A stretch of 64,000 bases of DNA from Nannocystis sp. GTDB taxonomy: Bacteria; Myxococcota_A; Polyangia; Nannocystales; Nannocystaceae. The notes beneath the pieces were generated by a model. That model had not been told where the DNA came from, ran no database searches, and worked only from the letters and a program-made list of their open reading frames with translations. Within the stretch, counting starts at the first letter, position 1. Each line of letters begins with the position of its first letter. Of this stretch, positions 62,398 to 64,000 are shown in pieces. Both the position numbers and the translations under genes were made by a program. The stretch lies in contig NZ_JADJNN010000038.1 of the NCBI RefSeq assembly GCF_016714285.1, forward strand, positions 124,001 to 188,000, written 5' to 3'.

Positions 62398-64000
62398 ATG
62401 GGCGGACGTCGTCGCTTCTTGAGCGGGCTCGCGGCCCTCGGCGCGCTGGGCCTGCTCGCGCGGACGGTTCACGCCGCGGACCGGGTGACCGTGGCCGTCG
62501 AGCTCGACCGCAGCAGCACGCAGGTCGGCGAGGCCGTCGAGCTGACGATCCAGGTCGAGCGGGTCGGCGAGGGCAGGGGCATCCCCGATCCGGTGCTGCC
62601 CGACTTCGCCGCGCTCGGCATCACGATCGCCGGCGAACCCTCGACCTTCCGCGGCTTCACCTCGATGAACATCAACGGCGTGAGCCAGTCGCGGATCACC
62701 CAGACCTACAGCTACACCCTGATCCCCGGCAAGCCCGGCAAGTTCTCGTTGCCGGTGCACGTGATGAACGGCGCCGTGAAGATCAACGCGATCCGCACGC
62801 CGGTGCTCGAGGTCACCGGCACCGCCACGGCCACGGCCCCGCCGATCGCCGGCGGCAGCGGCGACCCCACCGAGGCCCAGGGCGACATATTCCTGTGGAG
62901 CCGCCTCGACAAGCCGCGGGTCTACGTCGGCGAGCAGCTGATCTACGCGCTCGAGGTCTACGAGCGGCTGCCCTTCCCCAACATCCAGCTGCGCGCGCTG
63001 CCCGGCTTCCCCGACTTCTGGAGCGTCGAGCTGCAGGACGGCGAGATGCGCACTGAGAGCGTCGCCGGTGTGCCCTACCGCGTGCACCCGGGCCTGCGTC
63101 GGGCCCTGTTCCCGCAGCGCGCCGGCACCCTCACGATCTCCGCGCCCGAGGTCGGCGTCGGCATGCGCCGCCGCGTCGGCGGTCGCGCGACCACCGTCGA
63201 GGTCCTGCCGCTGCCGAGCGAGGGCCGTCCCGCCGGCTTCTCGGCCAACAATGTCGGCGTGTACACGATCGCCGCCAAGGTCGACCGCGCCAAGGTGAAG
63301 CAGGGCGAGCCCTTCACGCTCACGCTGACGATCACCGGTACCGGCAACATCCGCGTCATCGACCCCGGCGCCTGGCCCGAGCTCGACGGCATGCGCCGCT
63401 ACGACCCCAAGCTGGAGACCCGCCAGAACGTCGGCGCTCCGGTCGGCGGCGCCCAGATCTACGAGTTCCTCGTCATCCCCGAGCGGGCCGGCTCGTTGCA
63501 GGTCCCGCCGCACAGCTTCAGCTTCTTCGACCCGGCCGCGGCCCGCTATCAGACCGTCAGCACCCAGGCGATCGAGATCACGGTGACCGGCGACGCCAAC
63601 GCGCCGGCCCCGAGCGAGGCGAAGACCGATACCCCCGCGCCGGGCAAGGCAGCGACGGTCCGCGACGACGGCCTGCTCGCGCCGCTCATCACCCCCGACG
63701 CGCTGCCGCGGGTCGCCGTGGAGAGCTCGTGGCTGACCCCGCGACGCTTCACGACCGGCATGATCGCCGCTCCCGTGGCGCTCGGCGTCGGCGGGCTCGC
63801 GCGCCTGCTGTGGCGCCGCATTGGCCCCGACGAACGCTCGCGCGCCAGCGCGGCCCGGGCCCTGCGTCAACGCGGCCTCGTCGCCCAGGCCGAGCGCGGC
63901 GTGGCCTCCGGCGAGGGCTTCTACAACGCGCTCTCGCAGCTGCTGCAGGCCCTCGCGGTCGAGCGGGCCGGCTCCGAGGGCCAGGGCCTGCCGCGGCGCG
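62398..64000 (+). CDS. batD: BatD-like protein (3' end outside the window)
   Basis: At least 534 residues: a signal peptide (RRRFLSGLAALGALGLLARTVHA), then a series of immunoglobulin-like beta-sandwich domains in the BatD pattern (TVAVELDRSSTQVGEAVELTIQVERVG; SQSRITQTYSYTLIPGKPGKFSLPV; IYALEVYERLPFPNIQLRAL; VKQGEPFTLTLTITGTGNIRVIDPG), and a membrane helix near residue 470 (GMIAAPVALGVGGLARLLW) followed by a cytoplasmic tail still open at the window end. It is expected to be the periplasmic partner of BatA/BatB. ATG 62398 follows the TPR gene stop by one base (TGAGATG). Confidence 0.9.
   Translation, partial: MGGRRRFLSGLAALGALGLLARTVHAADRVTVAVELDRSSTQVGEAVELTIQVERVGEGRGIPDPVLPDFAALGITIAGEPSTFRGFTSMNINGVSQSRITQTYSYTLIPGKPGKFSLPVHVMNGAVKINAIRTPVLEVTGTATATAPPIAGGSGDPTEAQGDIFLWSRLDKPRVYVGEQLIYALEVYERLPFPNIQLRALPGFPDFWSVELQDGEMRTESVAGVPYRVHPGLRRALFPQRAGTLTISAPEVGVGMRRRVGGRATTVEVLPLPSEGRPAGFSANNVGVYTIAAKVDRAKVKQGEPFTLTLTITGTGNIRVIDPGAWPELDGMRRYDPKLETRQNVGAPVGGAQIYEFLVIPERAGSLQVPPHSFSFFDPAAARYQTVSTQAIEITVTGDANAPAPSEAKTDTPAPGKAATVRDDGLLAPLITPDALPRVAVESSWLTPRRFTTGMIAAPVALGVGGLARLLWRRIGPDERSRASAARALRQRGLVAQAERGVASGEGFYNALSQLLQALAVERAGSEGQGLPRR

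Overview
The window is 64 kb of very GC-rich, densely packed bacterial DNA (well above 70% G+C). It looks like a myxobacterium, most likely a Nannocystis-type member of the Myxococcota. The reasons are the many lipoproteins with Ser/Thr/Gly-rich linkers and Cys-rich tails, a TIGR03790 protein, hybrid-free sensor kinases, a bacterial terpene cyclase and P450, ergothioneine genes and paralogous Rpn-like proteins. This placement is inferred from gene content; no rRNA or tRNA gene is visible.

Layout. 0-4.7 kb (+): end of a nitrate/sulfonate/taurine-type ABC importer, an Rpn-like PD-(D/E)XK protein, a small unknown protein, a sulfotransferase and a membrane-anchored unknown. 4.7-12.1 kb (-): a cell-envelope protein, a CASTOR/POLLUX-type ion channel, a Na+/H+ antiporter fused to two UspA domains, and a large P-loop ATPase; these form a probable ion-homeostasis operon. 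12.2-15.9 kb (-): egtB-egtD (ergothioneine) behind a GT4 glycosyltransferase. 16-20.4 kb: lipoproteins, a di-haem lipoprotein, TIGR03790, an M50 protease and a nitroreductase. 20.4-26.6 kb: a polysaccharide block with heparinase-like and wecC genes on the minus strand and wecB (frameshifted) and wecA-like genes on the plus strand, then DUF2007. 26.6-28.2 kb: about 1.5 kb with almost no A or T, probably corrupted sequence over the body of an AAA ATPase whose N-terminus and upstream HTH gene are readable. 28.8-39.4 kb: unknowns, GAPDH, a FAD-linked oxidase, an ErpA-type Fe-S carrier, a second Rpn paralogue and ligA. 39.4-54.3 kb: a LolA-like/MMPL export pair, a terpene cyclase, two histidine kinases, a double phage-tail-tube-like protein, a PcrA/UvrD helicase, lipoproteins, an amidohydrolase and a P450. 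54.4-64 kb: an HtrA-like protease, then a moxR-DUF58-bat operon that runs off the window.

The most unusual structure is not a gene. First, short GC-rich palindromes of the form CTGTCC-N4-GGACAG, and a related 14-nt ATGTCC tandem repeat, are scattered through genes and spacers and sometimes expand into arrays inside proteins. Second, at three gene junctions (wecC/heparinase, wecB/wecA, batA/batB) the overlapping stop/start codon has been tandemly duplicated with unit lengths of 14, 20 and 71 nt. All three are 2 modulo 3, so each junction now carries micro-ORFs chained by ATGA or GTGA overlaps.

Cautions: wecB and the TPR gene of the bat operon each need a one-base frameshift to be intact, and there are poly-G runs of 43 and 23 nt plus the G/C-only block. 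Part of the window may therefore contain sequence errors.
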